Part shown: in pieces, positions 21,034-32,901 of the stretch | Numbering within the stretch: the stretch's first letter is position 1 | Layout: each line of letters begins with the position of its first letter | Notes under the pieces: model-generated | What the model saw: the letters and a program-made list of their open reading frames with translations, nothing else | What the model was told of the DNA's origin: nothing | Database searches by the model: none | Position numbers and translations under genes: made by a program | Origin: Mycobacterium kiyosense | GTDB lineage: Bacteria > Actinomycetota > Actinomycetes > Mycobacteriales > Mycobacteriaceae | Assembly: GCA_021654635.1 (NCBI GenBank) | Contig: AP025179.1 | Location: forward strand, 4,092,001-4,156,000 | Reading direction: 5' to 3' | DNA length: 64,000 nucleotides

Positions 21034-22206
21034 ATGGACAAGGTGTTATCGGCGGTCGGCCACGCGTTGGCGCTCACCGGTTCGATGACGTGGGAGATCC
21101 TCTGGGCGCTGATCCTCGGCTTCGCCCTCTCGGCGGTGGTCCAGGCGGTGGTGCGTCGTTCGACCATCGTGGCGCTGCTGGGCGACGACCGGCCGCGGAC
21201 CCTGGCGGTGGCGGCCGGCCTGGGCGCAGCATCGTCGTCCTGCTCGTACGCCGCGGTCGCCCTGGCCCGATCGCTGTTCCGCAAGGGCGCGAACTTCACT
21301 GCCGCGATGGCCTTCGAGATCGGTTCGACGAACCTCGTGATTGAGCTGGGCATCATCCTGGCGCTGCTGATGGGCTGGCAGTTCACCGCCGCCGAGTTCG
21401 TGGGCGGACCGCTGATGATCCTCGTGCTCGCCGTGTTGTTTCGGATCTTCGTGCGCTCGCGGCTCGTCGAAGCCGCCCGCGAGCAGGCCGACAAGGGTAT
21501 CGCCGGATCCATGGAAGGCCATGCGGCAATGGACATGTCGATCAAGGGTGAGGGTTCCTTCTGGCGCCGCCTGTTTTCGGGACAGGGGCTCACCTCGGTG
21601 TCGCACGTCTTCGTGATGGAGTGGCTCGCGATCCTGCGCGATCTGGTCATCGGTCTGTTCATTGCGGGCGCGATCGCGGCGTGGGTGCCCGAAACCTTTT
21701 GGCAGAACTTCTTTTTGACGAATCATCCGACCTGGTCAGCGATTTGGGGACCGCTCGTCGGGCCGTTCGTGGCGATCGTGTCGTTCGTCTGCTCGATTGG
21801 CAATGTGCCGTTGGCCGCGGTGCTGTGGAACGGCGGGATCAGCTTCGGCGGGGTCATCGCGTTCATCTTCGCCGACCTGCTGATCCTGCCGATCCTGAAC
21901 ATCTACCGTAAGTACTACGGCACCCGGATGATGCTGACCCTGCTGGCTACGTTCTACGCCGCGATGGTGGTGGCCGGTTACGTAGTCGAATTGGCTTTCG
22001 GCGCAGCCGGTCTCATACCGAGTCAGCGCAATGCGATGGTCATGTCGGCCGGGATCTCGTGGAACTACACGACGTGGTTGAACATCGCCTTTCTGGTTGT
22101 TGCGGCGGTGTTGGTTGTGCGGTTCTTCACCAGCGGTGGACTACCGATGCTGAAAATGATGGGCGGCTCCCCGGATGCCGAGCACAGTGGGCACGAGTGC
22201 TACTGA
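21034..22206 (+). CDS. DUF318/UPF0718-type membrane permease (Rv2963-like)
   Basis: A 390-residue polytopic membrane protein with about eight to ten hydrophobic segments; the family is annotated as permease or metal exporter-like. ATG at 21034 has GGAGG 9 bases upstream. Conserved family segments are visible: GLGAASSSCSYAAVALARSL in the second or third helix and SFVCSIGNVPLAAVLWNGG later, both with a Ser/Cys motif. The C-terminus ends with His-Ser-Gly-His-Glu-Cys (SGHEC), a possible metal ligand set. Its RicR-type promoter and the M. tuberculosis regulon suggest a role in copper stress; transport itself is inferred. Confidence 0.88.
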   Translation: MDKVLSAVGHALALTGSMTWEILWALILGFALSAVVQAVVRRSTIVALLGDDRPRTLAVAAGLGAASSSCSYAAVALARSLFRKGANFTAAMAFEIGSTNLVIELGIILALLMGWQFTAAEFVGGPLMILVLAVLFRIFVRSRLVEAAREQADKGIAGSMEGHAAMDMSIKGEGSFWRRLFSGQGLTSVSHVFVMEWLAILRDLVIGLFIAGAIAAWVPETFWQNFFLTNHPTWSAIWGPLVGPFVAIVSFVCSIGNVPLAAVLWNGGISFGGVIAFIFADLLILPILNIYRKYYGTRMMLTLLATFYAAMVVAGYVVELAFGAAGLIPSQRNAMVMSAGISWNYTTWLNIAFLVVAAVLVVRFFTSGGLPMLKMMGGSPDAEHSGHECY

Positions 22207-22359
22207 CGGGGTACGGAAATTCTTGACCGTATAGCGGTCCCAAGGGATTAGACGCACCGAGGTCGCGTTGGGTTCCATTCTCGAAAGTTCTTGCCTGGCT
22301 TTGTCTTCGGCGTCCTTGCTGGCCCCGGGTTGTCGGTGGGTGTTCGTAGAATCCGAGGC
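22207..22359. other. Intergenic region upstream of the first DUF222 gene
   Basis: Short non-coding stretch with TTGACC (22222-22227) followed by TATAGC, which could form part of a promoter for the DUF222 gene. No repeat or RNA structure is evident. Confidence 0.35.
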
Positions 22360-23723
22360 ATGACAGCCAGCACGCGTGCGGAGATCGTCGAGGTCCTCGA
22401 CGCGTGCGATGCGGCCGTCGAGCGGTTGTGCGAGTCGAGCTTTGAGGTACTCACCACCCCGGAGCGGATGGCGATCCTGGAGCGCTTGGAGACGGTGGCG
22501 CGGCGGTTGCCGGTGCCGCAGCATCAGCTGCTCAACCAGTTGGGCACCGCCACCAAAGAGGAGCTGGGCGACACCCTGCGCAATACGCTGGCCGACCGGC
22601 TGCGCATCACCCGCGCCCAGGCCAGCCGGCGCATCGCCGACGCCGCCGACCTCGGTCCCCGGATGTCGCTGACGGGGGAGCCGCTGCCCCCGAAGCTGGA
22701 AGCCACCGCCGCCGCCCAACGCCGCGGCCGCATCGGCAGTGAGCACGTGGCGGAGATCCGCGACTTCTTCACACACCTGCCCGCCGACGTCGACGCCGGT
22801 ACCCGCGAACACGCCGAAGCCGACCTGGCCGACCAAGCCGCCAGCACCCGCCCCGACGAGGTCGCCGACTACGCCACCGCACTACTGACCTACCTGCACC
22901 CCGACGGGGAATTCTCCGACGACGAACGCGCCCGCAAGCGCGGCCTGAGTCTGGGCAAACAAGACCCCGACGGCATGTCCAAACTCACCGGCTGGATCAC
23001 CCCCGCGCTGCGCGCCGCCCTGCAAGCCGCCTGGGCCAAACTGGCCGCCCCCGGCATCGCCAACCCCGACGACCACCTGCCCCACATCGACGAGGGCGAG
23101 CCCGACCCCGAGGCGGTCCGCCGCGACACCCGCACCACGGCTCAGCGTCAGCACGATGGGCTGCAGGCCGGGCTGCTGGCGCTGCTGGCCTGCGGCAAAC
23201 TCGGCCACCATAACGGGTTGCCGGTCACCCTGATCGTCACCACCACCCTGACCGAATTGGAAGCCGGCACCGGCACAGCCCGCACCGGCGGCGGCAGTTT
23301 AGTGCCGATGTCCGATGTGATCCGCTGGTCGGGCGCCGCGCACCCCTACCTCGCCCTGTTCGACGGCGCCACACCGCTGGCGCTCTACCACACCAAGCGG
23401 CTGGCCAACCCGGCACAGCGGCTGATCCTGTATGCCCGCGATCGCGGTTGCACCCGCCCCGGCTGCACCACCCCGGCCTACCACTGCCAGGTCCATCACC
23501 TCACCGCCTGGCAAACCTGCCACAGCACCCACATCACCAACCTCGCCCTGGCCTGCGGCATCCACAACCGCCTCGCCGAACACGGCTGGACCACCCACAC
23601 CACCAGCCGCGGCCTCACCCAATGGCTACCCCCACCCACCTCGACCACGGCCAACCCCGCATCAACACCTTCCACCACCCCGAACGCCGCTACCCACCCG
23701 CCGAAGACGACGAGCCCGAGTAG
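22360..23723 (+). CDS. DUF222 / 13E12-family protein with HNH domain, apparent 1-base frameshift near its C-terminus
   Basis: A member of the mycobacterial 13E12 repeat family. ATG at 22360 begins [17 protein letters not shown]; the helical DUF222 region (~10-330) is followed by the HNH nuclease-like segment [17 protein letters not shown] (~365-380) and [16 protein letters not shown]. The normal C-terminus ([20 protein letters not shown], ending at 23723) lies in the next frame; one C appears to be missing at 23635-23637, after WLPPP. Without that correction the frame runs into purU. Family members occur in many copies, and a second copy at 50026 is disrupted. The biochemical role is unproven. 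Confidence 0.85.
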
Positions 23724-23919
23724 CTTCAGCCCAGCACGCCCAACCGCTGCATCATCGCGAGGTTGTCGGCGATGCCCACCGTTCGGCGGTGGGCCGTTAT
23801 ATCCTGGCCAGCGAATTTTCCGCAACGGCCTTGCAGAAGGAGCTCCTAATCGCGAATACCGCGACGCCGAACGAGGCGGGCAGCTTCGCCCAGCGGCCCG
23901 CCGGCCCCCGCCGCCCGCC

Positions 23920-24768
<849 letters not shown>

Positions 24769-24781
24769 CTGACCCGACGAG

Positions 24782-25855
24782 CTATTCGGCGCCAGCCGTG
24801 TCGACCGCCACCTCACCGAACCTGGCTCGTAGCGCACCCCACACGTCCGCGTGCGTTCTGGGCGACTTGCGATATGCCCCTTGACGTTTGACGAACTGAT
24901 GCGCCATGGGTGCGATGACCCGCCGCGGGTAGCGCATCCAGCCGGCCCGATCCCGTATCTCGGCGAGCATGTCGGGCCACGAATAGTGCTGGAATTTCAG
25001 CAACTGCTGCGCGCGGGCGGTGTCCATCCAGTCGTTGGGATACCAGTCGTCGTCGCTGTCCGGGTTCCCCGGCAGACCGGCCGGCATCGCGCCGGGCATT
25101 CCGTGTGCGGCCGCCAGGGCTGAGCCGATCCCGCCCTGCAGCAGCCGGTGCGAATCGTCGCCGGCGATCAACAGCGTCTCCCCAACCACATCGGCTTCCG
25201 TGGCCGCCGCGAAAGCGGTTGCCACGTCCCGGCTATCGATGCAATGCACCCGGCCGTCGGCTGGCATGGCGCTGCCGAAATACAGGGTGTCCTTGGTGAA
25301 CGGGGTGGCCGAGAGGTCGACGCTGAGCACACCGCCGAGGCGCATCATCACCCAGTCCAGGTTCGACGCCCGCACCAGTTGTTCGGCTTCCAGTTTCTGA
25401 CCGCCGTACAGCTCGCACGGACGCGTGGGCGTGTCCGCGGTGACCGGTTCGGGATGCCGATGAGGGTTTCGCGACCCGTACACCGAACCGCTGGACGCAT
25501 GCACGAATCGCGGCGGATTCGGTAATCGTTCCGCGGCCTGCAGTAGTGCGGCGGTGGCGTCGACGTTCACCCGGCGGCCGAGGCGACCGTTGTAATAGAT
25601 CAGCGGCGGGATGACTGCGGCGAGGTGAACGATGACGTCCGAGGAAACCTCGGCGACCACCCGTTGAACCTGGTCGGCGTCGGTCAGATCGACCTGCACG
25701 GGTTCCGCGCCGGCAGGCAGCGCGGCCACGGTGCGATGAGCGGTCGCAACCACCCGCCAACCGTCGAGCGCGAATCGCCGGACAACCTCGGAACCGACCA
25801 GGCCGAAGGCCCCGGTGATCAGCACGGTCTCCGCCACAGAGGGACCGTAACCCAC
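24782..25855 (-). CDS. NAD-dependent epimerase/dehydratase (extended SDR)
   Basis: A 357-residue extended short-chain dehydrogenase. The Rossmann motif GAFGLVGSE (TGxxGxxG type) lies near the N-terminus, VHASSGSVYG and the YGGQK motif (YxxxK) form the active site, and the C-terminal half is the variable substrate-binding region. Starts are possible at GTG 25855 or GTG 25837 (VAETVLITG). It is convergent with purU, 13 bases apart. The substrate is not predictable; sugar nucleotides or sterol-like substrates are common for this group. Confidence 0.83.
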   Translation of the reverse strand: MGYGPSVAETVLITGAFGLVGSEVVRRFALDGWRVVATAHRTVAALPAGAEPVQVDLTDADQVQRVVAEVSSDVIVHLAAVIPPLIYYNGRLGRRVNVDATAALLQAAERLPNPPRFVHASSGSVYGSRNPHRHPEPVTADTPTRPCELYGGQKLEAEQLVRASNLDWVMMRLGGVLSVDLSATPFTKDTLYFGSAMPADGRVHCIDSRDVATAFAAATEADVVGETLLIAGDDSHRLLQGGIGSALAAAHGMPGAMPAGLPGNPDSDDDWYPNDWMDTARAQQLLKFQHYSWPDMLAEIRDRAGWMRYPRRVIAPMAHQFVKRQGAYRKSPRTHADVWGALRARFGEVAVDTAGAE

Positions 25856-26031
25856 GTGATGAAGACCGCGCTAGACCTCGAGCAGCGCCGCGACCGTCGG
25901 TTGCCACCTATCCGCGCGGTGAACACCCGCAACAGCGGCCTAACGATGTTGTGCGCCAACAGGTATCGGACCTGCGCGAGAGCGACGGTGTCGGTCCTAG
26001 GCCAGCCGAACCCAGGTGCGAAGATCGGTTC

Positions 26032-26991
26032 ATGCAGGGTTACGACATCATCGGCGACATCCACGGCTGTGCCGGCCAATTGGAGCGGCTACTGGCCAAG
26101 CTCGACTATCGGGCCGGCGATGGCGCCTACCTGCATCCGGAGCGCCAGGCGATCTTCGTCGGCGACCTGGTCGATCGCGGGACCGAGCAACTGCGCGTGC
26201 TGCAGATCGTCAAGGCGATGGTCGAGGCCGGTAGCGCGCAGGTCGTGATGGGCAACCACGAGTTCAACGCGATCTGCTACTCCATCGAATATCCTTCCGG
26301 CAGCGGGAAATACTTACGCCCGCAGAACGAGAAGAACACCAACCAGCACCGGGAGTTTCTCGACCAGCTCACCGACGGGCAGCGCACCTACTACCTGGAC
26401 TGGTTCGCCACGCTGCCGCTGTGGCTCGACCTCGGCGACATCCGGGTGGTTCACGCGTGCTGGCATGAAGTGTCCATGAAATACGTTGAAAGCCAACTAG
26501 GTTCGGATCGGTTCAACTCGCTGGATCAGTTCGTGCGATCCTCGACGCCCGGTGACGAACTGTTCACGGCGGTCGAGATCCTGCTCAAGGGTCCGGAGAT
26601 CAGCCTGGTGAAACACGGCCAACCGCCGTTCAAAGACAAAGACGGCCATGTTCGCCGCCAAGCGAGGATCCGCTGGTGGGACGCCACTGCCGCGACACTG
26701 CGCGAAATAGCGGAAATGGCAACGGGTTTGACCACCGACACCGACGAGCCGTATCCCACGCTGCCCGACATAGAGGTGGCGGCCGACGAGCGTTCGTACG
26801 TCTACACCGACACCGTGCCGGTGTTCTTCGGCCACTACTGGCGCAAGGGTGACCCGAAGCAGCTGCGCGACTGGACCCAGCACTGCGCGTGCGTGGACTT
26901 CAGCGCGGCCAAGGATGGAAAACTGACCGCCTACCGATGGTCCGGCGAGGCCACCGTCGACCCGGACAACTACCTGCAGCTCACCGATTGA
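26032..26991 (+). CDS. Metallophosphoesterase
   Basis: A 319-residue calcineurin-like phosphoesterase. The ATG at 26032 ([14 protein letters not shown]) is the first start close to the catalytic core; upstream residues in the same frame are not conserved-looking. The motifs are [25 protein letters not shown] and VVHACWHE, and the late FFGHYW gives the C-terminal metal-binding His. The arrangement resembles symmetric Ap4A hydrolase and PrpE-like protein phosphatases. The 3' end overlaps coaD (convergent) by 11 bases. The substrate is undecided. Confidence 0.87.
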   Translation: MQGYDIIGDIHGCAGQLERLLAKLDYRAGDGAYLHPERQAIFVGDLVDRGTEQLRVLQIVKAMVEAGSAQVVMGNHEFNAICYSIEYPSGSGKYLRPQNEKNTNQHREFLDQLTDGQRTYYLDWFATLPLWLDLGDIRVVHACWHEVSMKYVESQLGSDRFNSLDQFVRSSTPGDELFTAVEILLKGPEISLVKHGQPPFKDKDGHVRRQARIRWWDATAATLREIAEMATGLTTDTDEPYPTLPDIEVAADERSYVYTDTVPVFFGHYWRKGDPKQLRDWTQHCACVDFSAAKDGKLTAYRWSGEATVDPDNYLQLTD

Positions 26992-27457
26992 TCCGCTCCC
27001 GCAGCCGGCGGTTCACCGGCTCGGGCAGCAGTGCGGTCACATCGCCACCGAGCATGGCGACCTCCTTGGCCAGCGACGACGACACGAACGAATACTCCGG
27101 TGCGGTCGCCACGAAGAACGTGTCGACGCCGGCGACGTGCTTGTTCATCTGCGCCATCTGCAGCTCGTACTCGAAGTCGGTGCCGGTGCGCAGACCCTTG
27201 ACGATCGCGTTCATCCCCTGCGAGCGGACGAAGTCGACCACCAGGCCCTGACCGGCCTCGACCCGCAGGTTCGGCAGGTGGACCGTGGACTCCTCGATCA
27301 TCGCGATCCGCTCGTCCAGGTCGAACATGCCCTTCTTGGCGGGATTGACCAGGATGGCCACCACCACCTCGTCGAACTGGGCCGCGGCGCGCTCGAAAAC
27401 GTCGATGTGACCCAACGTGACCGGGTCGAACGACCCCGGGCATACCGCGCCACTCAT
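26981..27457 (-). CDS. coaD: Phosphopantetheine adenylyltransferase
   Basis: CoaD transfers AMP to 4'-phosphopantetheine, the fourth step of CoA synthesis. The ATG at 27457 gives 158 residues, the family length. The nucleotidyltransferase signature is [14 protein letters not shown] (TxGH-type), with [17 protein letters not shown] and [12 protein letters not shown] later. The C-terminus overlaps the metallophosphoesterase gene. It follows rsmD by 23 bases on the same strand, a pairing seen in many bacteria. Confidence 0.96.
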   Translation of the reverse strand: MSGAVCPGSFDPVTLGHIDVFERAAAQFDEVVVAILVNPAKKGMFDLDERIAMIEESTVHLPNLRVEAGQGLVVDFVRSQGMNAIVKGLRTGTDFEYELQMAQMNKHVAGVDTFFVATAPEYSFVSSSLAKEVAMLGGDVTALLPEPVNRRLRERINR

Positions 27458-27480
27458 GGGAGATGACGCTACACGCCGGC

Positions 27481-28029
27481 TCAGACCCGCTCGGCCAGCT
27501 CCAACCGGGTGTCGCCGTAAACCCGTTCCGGCCATACCGCCCAGCCCTCCGGCCAGGTCAGCGGCGCACTGCCGACGCCGCGTTCCACCACCGCCACCGT
27601 TCCCTCCCTGGTCCAGTCGTGCAGCGCCGACAACACGGCGTTGACGTCGGAGGTCTCCACTTCATAAGGCGGATCGGCAAGCACCAGGTCCACCGGCGAC
27701 CGCGGCTCAGCCGCGAGCACGGCCGCCACCGCACCTCGACGCACCGTCGCACCGGGCAGGCCCACCGCGTCGATATTGCGCGCCAGCACGGCCGCGGTCC
27801 GGGCGTCGGCTTCCACGAACAGCCCCGACGCCGCGCCGCGCGACAAGGCTTCCAATCCGAGCGCACCCGATCCGGCGTAGAGGTCCAGCACCGCCAGACC
27901 GGTCAGGTCGATGCGTGCGGTCAGGATGTTGAACAGGGACTCGCGGACCCGGTCGGTGGTCGGTCTCGTCCCCCGCGGCGGCACGACCAGGCGTCTGCCC
28001 CGCGCTACGCCACCGATGATGCGGGTCAA
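27481..28029 (-). CDS. rsmD: 16S rRNA (guanine966-N2)-methyltransferase RsmD
   Basis: A 182-residue SAM-dependent methyltransferase. The start is a TTG at 28029 ([14 protein letters not shown]), just 3 bases after the pyruvate carboxylase stop. [17 protein letters not shown] is the conserved substrate-contact segment, [15 protein letters not shown] is motif I, and LADPPYE is the catalytic DPPY motif. It methylates G966 in 16S rRNA (E. coli numbering). It is followed by coaD. Confidence 0.95.
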   Translation of the reverse strand: MTRIIGGVARGRRLVVPPRGTRPTTDRVRESLFNILTARIDLTGLAVLDLYAGSGALGLEALSRGAASGLFVEADARTAAVLARNIDAVGLPGATVRRGAVAAVLAAEPRSPVDLVLADPPYEVETSDVNAVLSALHDWTREGTVAVVERGVGSAPLTWPEGWAVWPERVYGDTRLELAERV

Positions 28030-28032
28030 GAG

Positions 28033-31000
28033 TCACCGACCGGACGAACTCAGCACCAGCAGCAGGTCGCCGCCCTCCACCTGCGCGGTGCTCGACACGG
28101 CCACCCGTTCCACCGTGCCGTCGTCGGGCGCGGTGATCGGCGCCTCCATCTTCATCGCCTCGATGGTGGCGATGGTCTCCCCCGCACTGACCTTGTCCCC
28201 TTCGGATACCGAGACGGTGACCACCCCGGCGAACGGAGCGGCGACGTGCCCGGCGTTGCCGCGATCGGCCTTCTCGGCGGCCGGCACCGCGCTGGCAATG
28301 CCGCGGTCGCGCACCAGCACCGGTCGCAGCTGGCCGTTGATGATGCACATCACCGTCCGCATGCCACGCTCGTCGGGTTCGGAGATGGCTTCCAGCCCGA
28401 TCAGCAGCTCCACCCCGCGTTCCAGCTTCACCCGATGCTCTTCGCCCTGCCGCAGGCCGTAGAAGAACTGGTTGGCCGACAACTGGGAGGTGTCGCCATA
28501 GAGTTCCCGATGGTCTTCGAATTCCTTTGTCGGGCCGGGAAACAGAAGCCGGTTGAGGGTCGCCTGGCGGTCGGGGCCGGGCACCGACAGCGCGGCCCGG
28601 TCGTCGGCGGTCAACTCCGGGGCCGGCTTGGCCGACGCGCGCCCTTCCAGCGCCCGCGACCGCAGCGGCTCCGGCCACCCGCCTGCCGGGTCGCCCAGCT
28701 CACCGCGCAGAAAGCCCAGCACCGAATCCGGGATGTCGAATCGGGCTGGATCGGAGGCGAATTCGTCGGCCGTAAGCCCCGAGCCGACCAGCGCCAACGC
28801 CAGGTCGCCGACCACCTTCGACGACGGGGTGACCTTGATCAGTCGGCCCAGCACCCGGTCAGCGCCCGCGTAGGCCTCCTCGATCTCCTCGAACCGGTCA
28901 CCGAGCCCCAGCGCGATCGCCTGCTGGCGCAGATTCGACAGCTGCCCGCCCGGGATCTCGTGACGATACACCCGCCCGGTCGGGCCGGGAAGCCCGGATT
29001 CGAAGGGCGCGTACACCTTTCGCAACGCCTCCCAGTACGGCTCCAGCGCGCATACCGCCGACAGCGACAGTCCGGTGTCGTAGTCGGTGTGCGCCGCGGC
29101 CGCCACGATCGAACTCAGCGCCGGCTGGCTGGTGGTCCCGGCCATCGGCGCCGCGGCCCCGTCGACCGCGTCGGCGCCGGCCTGCCAGGCGGCCACATAG
29201 CTGCCCAGTTGCCCGCCCGGGGTGTCGTGGGTGTGCACGTGGATAGGCAGGTCGAAGCGACTGCGCAACGCCGAAACCAGGGTGTGCGCCGCCGGCGCGC
29301 GCAGCAGCCCGGCCATGTCCTTGATCGCCAGCACGTGCGCACCGGCCGCCACTATCGACTCGGCCAACCGCAGGTAGTAGTCGAGCGTATAGAGCCGCTC
29401 GCCCGGGTCGGACAGGTCGCCGGTATAGCACATCGCGACTTCGGCTATCGCAGAACCGGTTTCGCGCACGGCGTCGATGGCCGGACGCATCGAGTCCAGG
29501 TTGTTGAGCGCGTCGAAAATCCGGAAGATGTCGATGCCGGTGGCCGTCGCCTCCTCGATGAACGACGACGTGACGATCTCCGGATACGGCGTGTAACCCA
29601 CCGTGTTGCGGCCCCGCAGCAGCATCTGCAGGCAGATGTTGGGGATCGCCTCGCGCAGCGCGGCCAGCCGCTCCCACGGGTCCTCCTTCAGGAACCGCAG
29701 CGCCACATCGTAAGTCGCGCCGCCCCAGCACTCCACCGACAACAGCTGCGGCACCGTGCGCGCCAGGTGCGGCGCCACCATCATCAGCCCGCTGGTGCGC
29801 ACCCGGGTCGCGAGCAACGACTGGTGGGCATCGCGGAACGTCGTGTCCGTCACGCCCACCGCTTTTGACTCGCGCAGCCAGCGCGCGAACCCCTCCGGAC
29901 CCAGTTCCAGCAGCCGCTGTCGCGACCCGTGCGGCGGTTCGGCCTCCCGATCGATCTCGGGCAACTTGTTCTGCGGGTACACCTTCGACGGCCGGGCGCC
30001 GTGCGGCTGGTTGACGGTGACGTCGGCCAGATAGTTCAGGATCTTGGTGCCGCGGTCGGCCGACGTGCGGGCAGTCAGCAGCCGGGGCCGCTCGTCGATG
30101 AACGACGTGGTGATCCGGCCGGCCTGGAAATCGGGATCATCCCAGAACCGCTTGCAGGAACGGAATATTCGTCGATACCCCGCGAATCCTGAACTCCGCC
30201 ATGGCCCGTCGGGCACGGTTGACCGCAGTCTTGAAATCGCGGCCACGACAGGTCAGCTTGACCAGCATGGAGTCGAAGTGCGCACTGATCTCCGCGCCCA
30301 GGTTGGTGCTGCCGTCCAACCGGATGCCGGCCCCGCCGGGGGGTGCGCAGCGCGCTGATCCGGCCGGTGTCGGGACGGAATCCGTTGGCCGGATCCTCGG
30401 TGGTGATGCGGCACTGCAGCGCCGCGCCGTGCGGACGGACGCCGTCCTGGGTCAGCCCCAGGTCCTGCAACGTCTCACCGGCCGCGATCCGCAACTGGCT
30501 GGATACCAGGTCGACGTCGGTGATCTCCTCGGTGACGGTGTGCTCCACCTGAATTCGCGGGTTCATCTCGATGAAGACGTACTCGCCGTTCTCGTCCAGC
30601 AGGAACTCGACCGTGCCCGCACAGCTGTATCCGATGTGCCGGGCGAACGCGACCGCGTCCGCGCACATCTTCGCGCGCAGCTCGTCCGGCAGGTTCGGCG
30701 CCGGCGCCAGCTCGATCACCTTCTGGTGGCGGCGCTGCACGCTGCAGTCGCGCTCGTAGAGATGGATCACGTTGCCCTGGGTGTCCGCCAGGATCTGCAC
30801 CTCGATATGGCGCGGGCGCAGCACCGCCTGCTCCAGATAGACCGTCGGGTCGCCGAACGCCGACTCGGCTTCGCGGCTGGCGGCCTCGACCGCCTCTGGC
30901 AGCGCGGACTTTTCGGTCACCCGGCGCATCCCGCGGCCGCCGCCACCGGCAACCGCCTTGACGAACAAGGGAAATCGCATATCGTCGGCAGCCGCCACCA

Positions 31001-31430
31001 GATCGGCCACCGCGGCCGACGGCGCGCAGGACTGCAGTACCGGCAGGCCCGCCTCCCGCGCCGCCTCGATCGCCCGCGACTTGTTGCCCGTCAGCTTGAG
31101 CACCTCGGCGTCCGGCCCCACGAAGGTGATGCCCGCCGCTGCGCACGCAGCGGCCAATTGCGGGTTCTCCGAAAGGAATCCGTAACCGGGGTAGACCGCG
31201 TCCGCACCGCAACGCTGCGCTGTCTCGACGATCGCGTCGACCGACAGGTAGGCCCGCACCGGATGTCCCGGCTCGCCGATCTGATAGGACTCGTCAGCCT
31301 TCAAGCGGTGCAGCGAATTGCGGTCCTCGTAGGAGTAGACGGCGACGGTGCCGACACCCAGTTCGTAGGCGGCGCGGAAGGCGCGGATCGCGATTTCGCC
31401 GCGGTTGGCCACCAACACTTTGGAGATCAC
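28033..31430 (-). CDS. pca: Pyruvate carboxylase, with two apparent 1-base frameshifts
   Basis: A single-chain biotin enzyme making oxaloacetate. The biotin carboxylase domain occupies the first ~450 residues (VANRGEIAIRAFRA, AVAGGGGRGMRRVT, EMNPRIQVEHTVTEEI), the pyruvate carboxyltransferase domain the middle (TDTTFRDAHQSLLATRVRT), and the biotinyl domain the end (IATIEAMKMEAPI). The frame breaks twice: an extra base in the six-G run 30338-30343 (after SALRTP) and in the CCC run 30141-30143 (after FLQAVL). Each needs one base removed, and together they restore a continuous protein of ~1130 residues. Both sit in homopolymers and are probably consensus errors. The gene continues into rsmD. Confidence 0.93.
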
Positions 31431-31443
31431 GCCCGACCCTAAC

Positions 31444-32064
31444 TCAGATGAGCGTCGACCAATAATTCCAGAACCGGACCATGATCAGCAGGAACACGGC
31501 GGTGAACCAGAACGTCACCAGTGACCACCGCCAGCCGAAAAGCAACCGCGGCACGGCACCCGAGTCGGCGCGCGGACGCGCCAGGATCGACAGCACCACC
31601 ACCAGCAACGTCACGGTGACCGCCCAGACCACCATGCAATAGGGGCACAGCGCCCCGATGCGGTACAGACTCTGGAAGATCAGCCAGTGCACCAGGCCCG
31701 TGCCGACCAGCAGCCCGGCCGCCAGTCCACTCCAATACCATTGCGGCAGCGATACTTTCGCGACGGCCAGTACCCCGGTAACCACTACGACGGTGAATCC
31801 CGCGATGCCCAGCAGCGGGTTGGGGAAACCCAGCAGCGAAGCCTGCGGTGTCACCATCACCGAACCGCACGACAGGATCGGGTTGATGTTGCAGGACGGC
31901 ACGTACGAAGAATTGCGCAGCAGCTCGATCTTCTCGATCGTCAGCGTGACCGAGGCGATCAACCCGATCACACCGCCGATCAGCACCCACCACGCGCTGA
32001 GCACGGGCACGAAAAGCGCCGGCCCACCGGTTACCTCAGCTGGTGCGGCTGGTTCTTCGGACAC
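31444..32064 (-). CDS. Vitamin K epoxide reductase family protein (Rv2968c-like)
   Basis: A 206-residue VKOR homologue, the membrane quinone-linked oxidase that reoxidises DsbA in actinobacteria. I start at the GTG at 32064 (VSEEPAAPAE) with GAGG just upstream, five bases after the DsbA gene. Five hydrophobic helices are visible. The loop cysteines are C58 and C66 (SCNINPILSCG), and the active-site CPYC is at 140-143 (ALCPYCMV). The neighbour encodes the expected thiol oxidase partner. Confidence 0.92.
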   Translation of the reverse strand: MSEEPAAPAEVTGGPALFVPVLSAWWVLIGGVIGLIASVTLTIEKIELLRNSSYVPSCNINPILSCGSVMVTPQASLLGFPNPLLGIAGFTVVVVTGVLAVAKVSLPQWYWSGLAAGLLVGTGLVHWLIFQSLYRIGALCPYCMVVWAVTVTLLVVVLSILARPRADSGAVPRLLFGWRWSLVTFWFTAVFLLIMVRFWNYWSTLI

Positions 32065-32069
32065 GGTCC

Positions 32070-32828
32070 TCAGGATTTCGCCGCCGCGGCGACCTCGTCG
32101 ATACCGGGAACGTTGCCGACGATTCCCTTGATCTTGTCGACCAGCGCCGCCGGCGTCGACCATTGGTACTCGGTGCCGTTGATCCTGACCGTCGGCGTTC
32201 CCTGAATGTTGTTGGCGGCCGCCAAACCGGTCACCTTGGAGATGTACTTGCCGCTGTTGATGCAGTCCGGCACCTTGCCCGACACGCCGGCCTGGCGGGC
32301 GATCTCGATCAACCGCGCGTTGTCGGGGAACTTCGTGCCCGTCTCGGACGGCTGGATGTCCTGGCTGTACAGCGCCTCATGGAACCGGCGGAACGCTTCG
32401 ATGGACTCGTCGGCGACGCAGTAGCCGGCCGCGGCCGCCCGCGACGAATAGTTCTGGGTGTGCGCACTGTCCAGGATGGTGACCATGGTGTAGTCGGCGG
32501 CGATCGCGCCGATGTCAATCAGCTTGGAGACGGTGGGCCCGAAGCTGCGCTCGAAGTTGCCGCACGCCGGGCACAGGAAGTCTTCGAAAAACTGGATCTC
32601 GGCCTTGGGTTTGCCGTTGTCGGTGACCAGCTTGCTCGAGGTGACGACGACGGCGCCGTTGGCGTCGACCGGCCCGTTTTTGTGCTGCTTGGAGATGACG
32701 ATGTAGGAGACCAGGGCCACCGCGAAGATCACCACGATCGCGGTGCCGGCGATCTGGATGAGGCGGCCGGATTTGCCGTCGGCGGACTTCAGGTCGAGTC
32801 GCGCGGGGCGCTTTGGTTTGTCGGCCAC
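32070..32828 (-). CDS. dsbA: DsbA-like membrane-anchored thiol:disulfide oxidoreductase (Rv2969c-like)
   Basis: A 252-residue protein with a basic N-terminus, one membrane anchor (~24-46), and an extracytoplasmic DsbA-like thioredoxin fold. The active site is CPAC (C86, C89) in FFEDFLCPACGNFER, and the cis-Pro loop is IQGTPTVRINGTEY. It should introduce disulfides into exported proteins and be reoxidised by the VKOR protein downstream. The two genes are 5 bases apart and form a unit. Confidence 0.92.
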   Translation of the reverse strand: MADKPKRPARLDLKSADGKSGRLIQIAGTAIVVIFAVALVSYIVISKQHKNGPVDANGAVVVTSSKLVTDNGKPKAEIQFFEDFLCPACGNFERSFGPTVSKLIDIGAIAADYTMVTILDSAHTQNYSSRAAAAGYCVADESIEAFRRFHEALYSQDIQPSETGTKFPDNARLIEIARQAGVSGKVPDCINSGKYISKVTGLAAANNIQGTPTVRINGTEYQWSTPAALVDKIKGIVGNVPGIDEVAAAAKS

Positions 32829-32901
32829 AGGTTCCTCACGTTCGTTGGCGGCACCCGCTGAGCGGGCGCTTCTAGAGTACCGACGCGGCTGCCGGCACAG
32901 G

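Noticed and set aside
27463..29868. 801-codon plus-strand frame opposite rsmD and pyruvate carboxylase
   Set aside because: It is antisense to well-conserved enzymes, with composition typical of a shadow and no ribosome-binding site.
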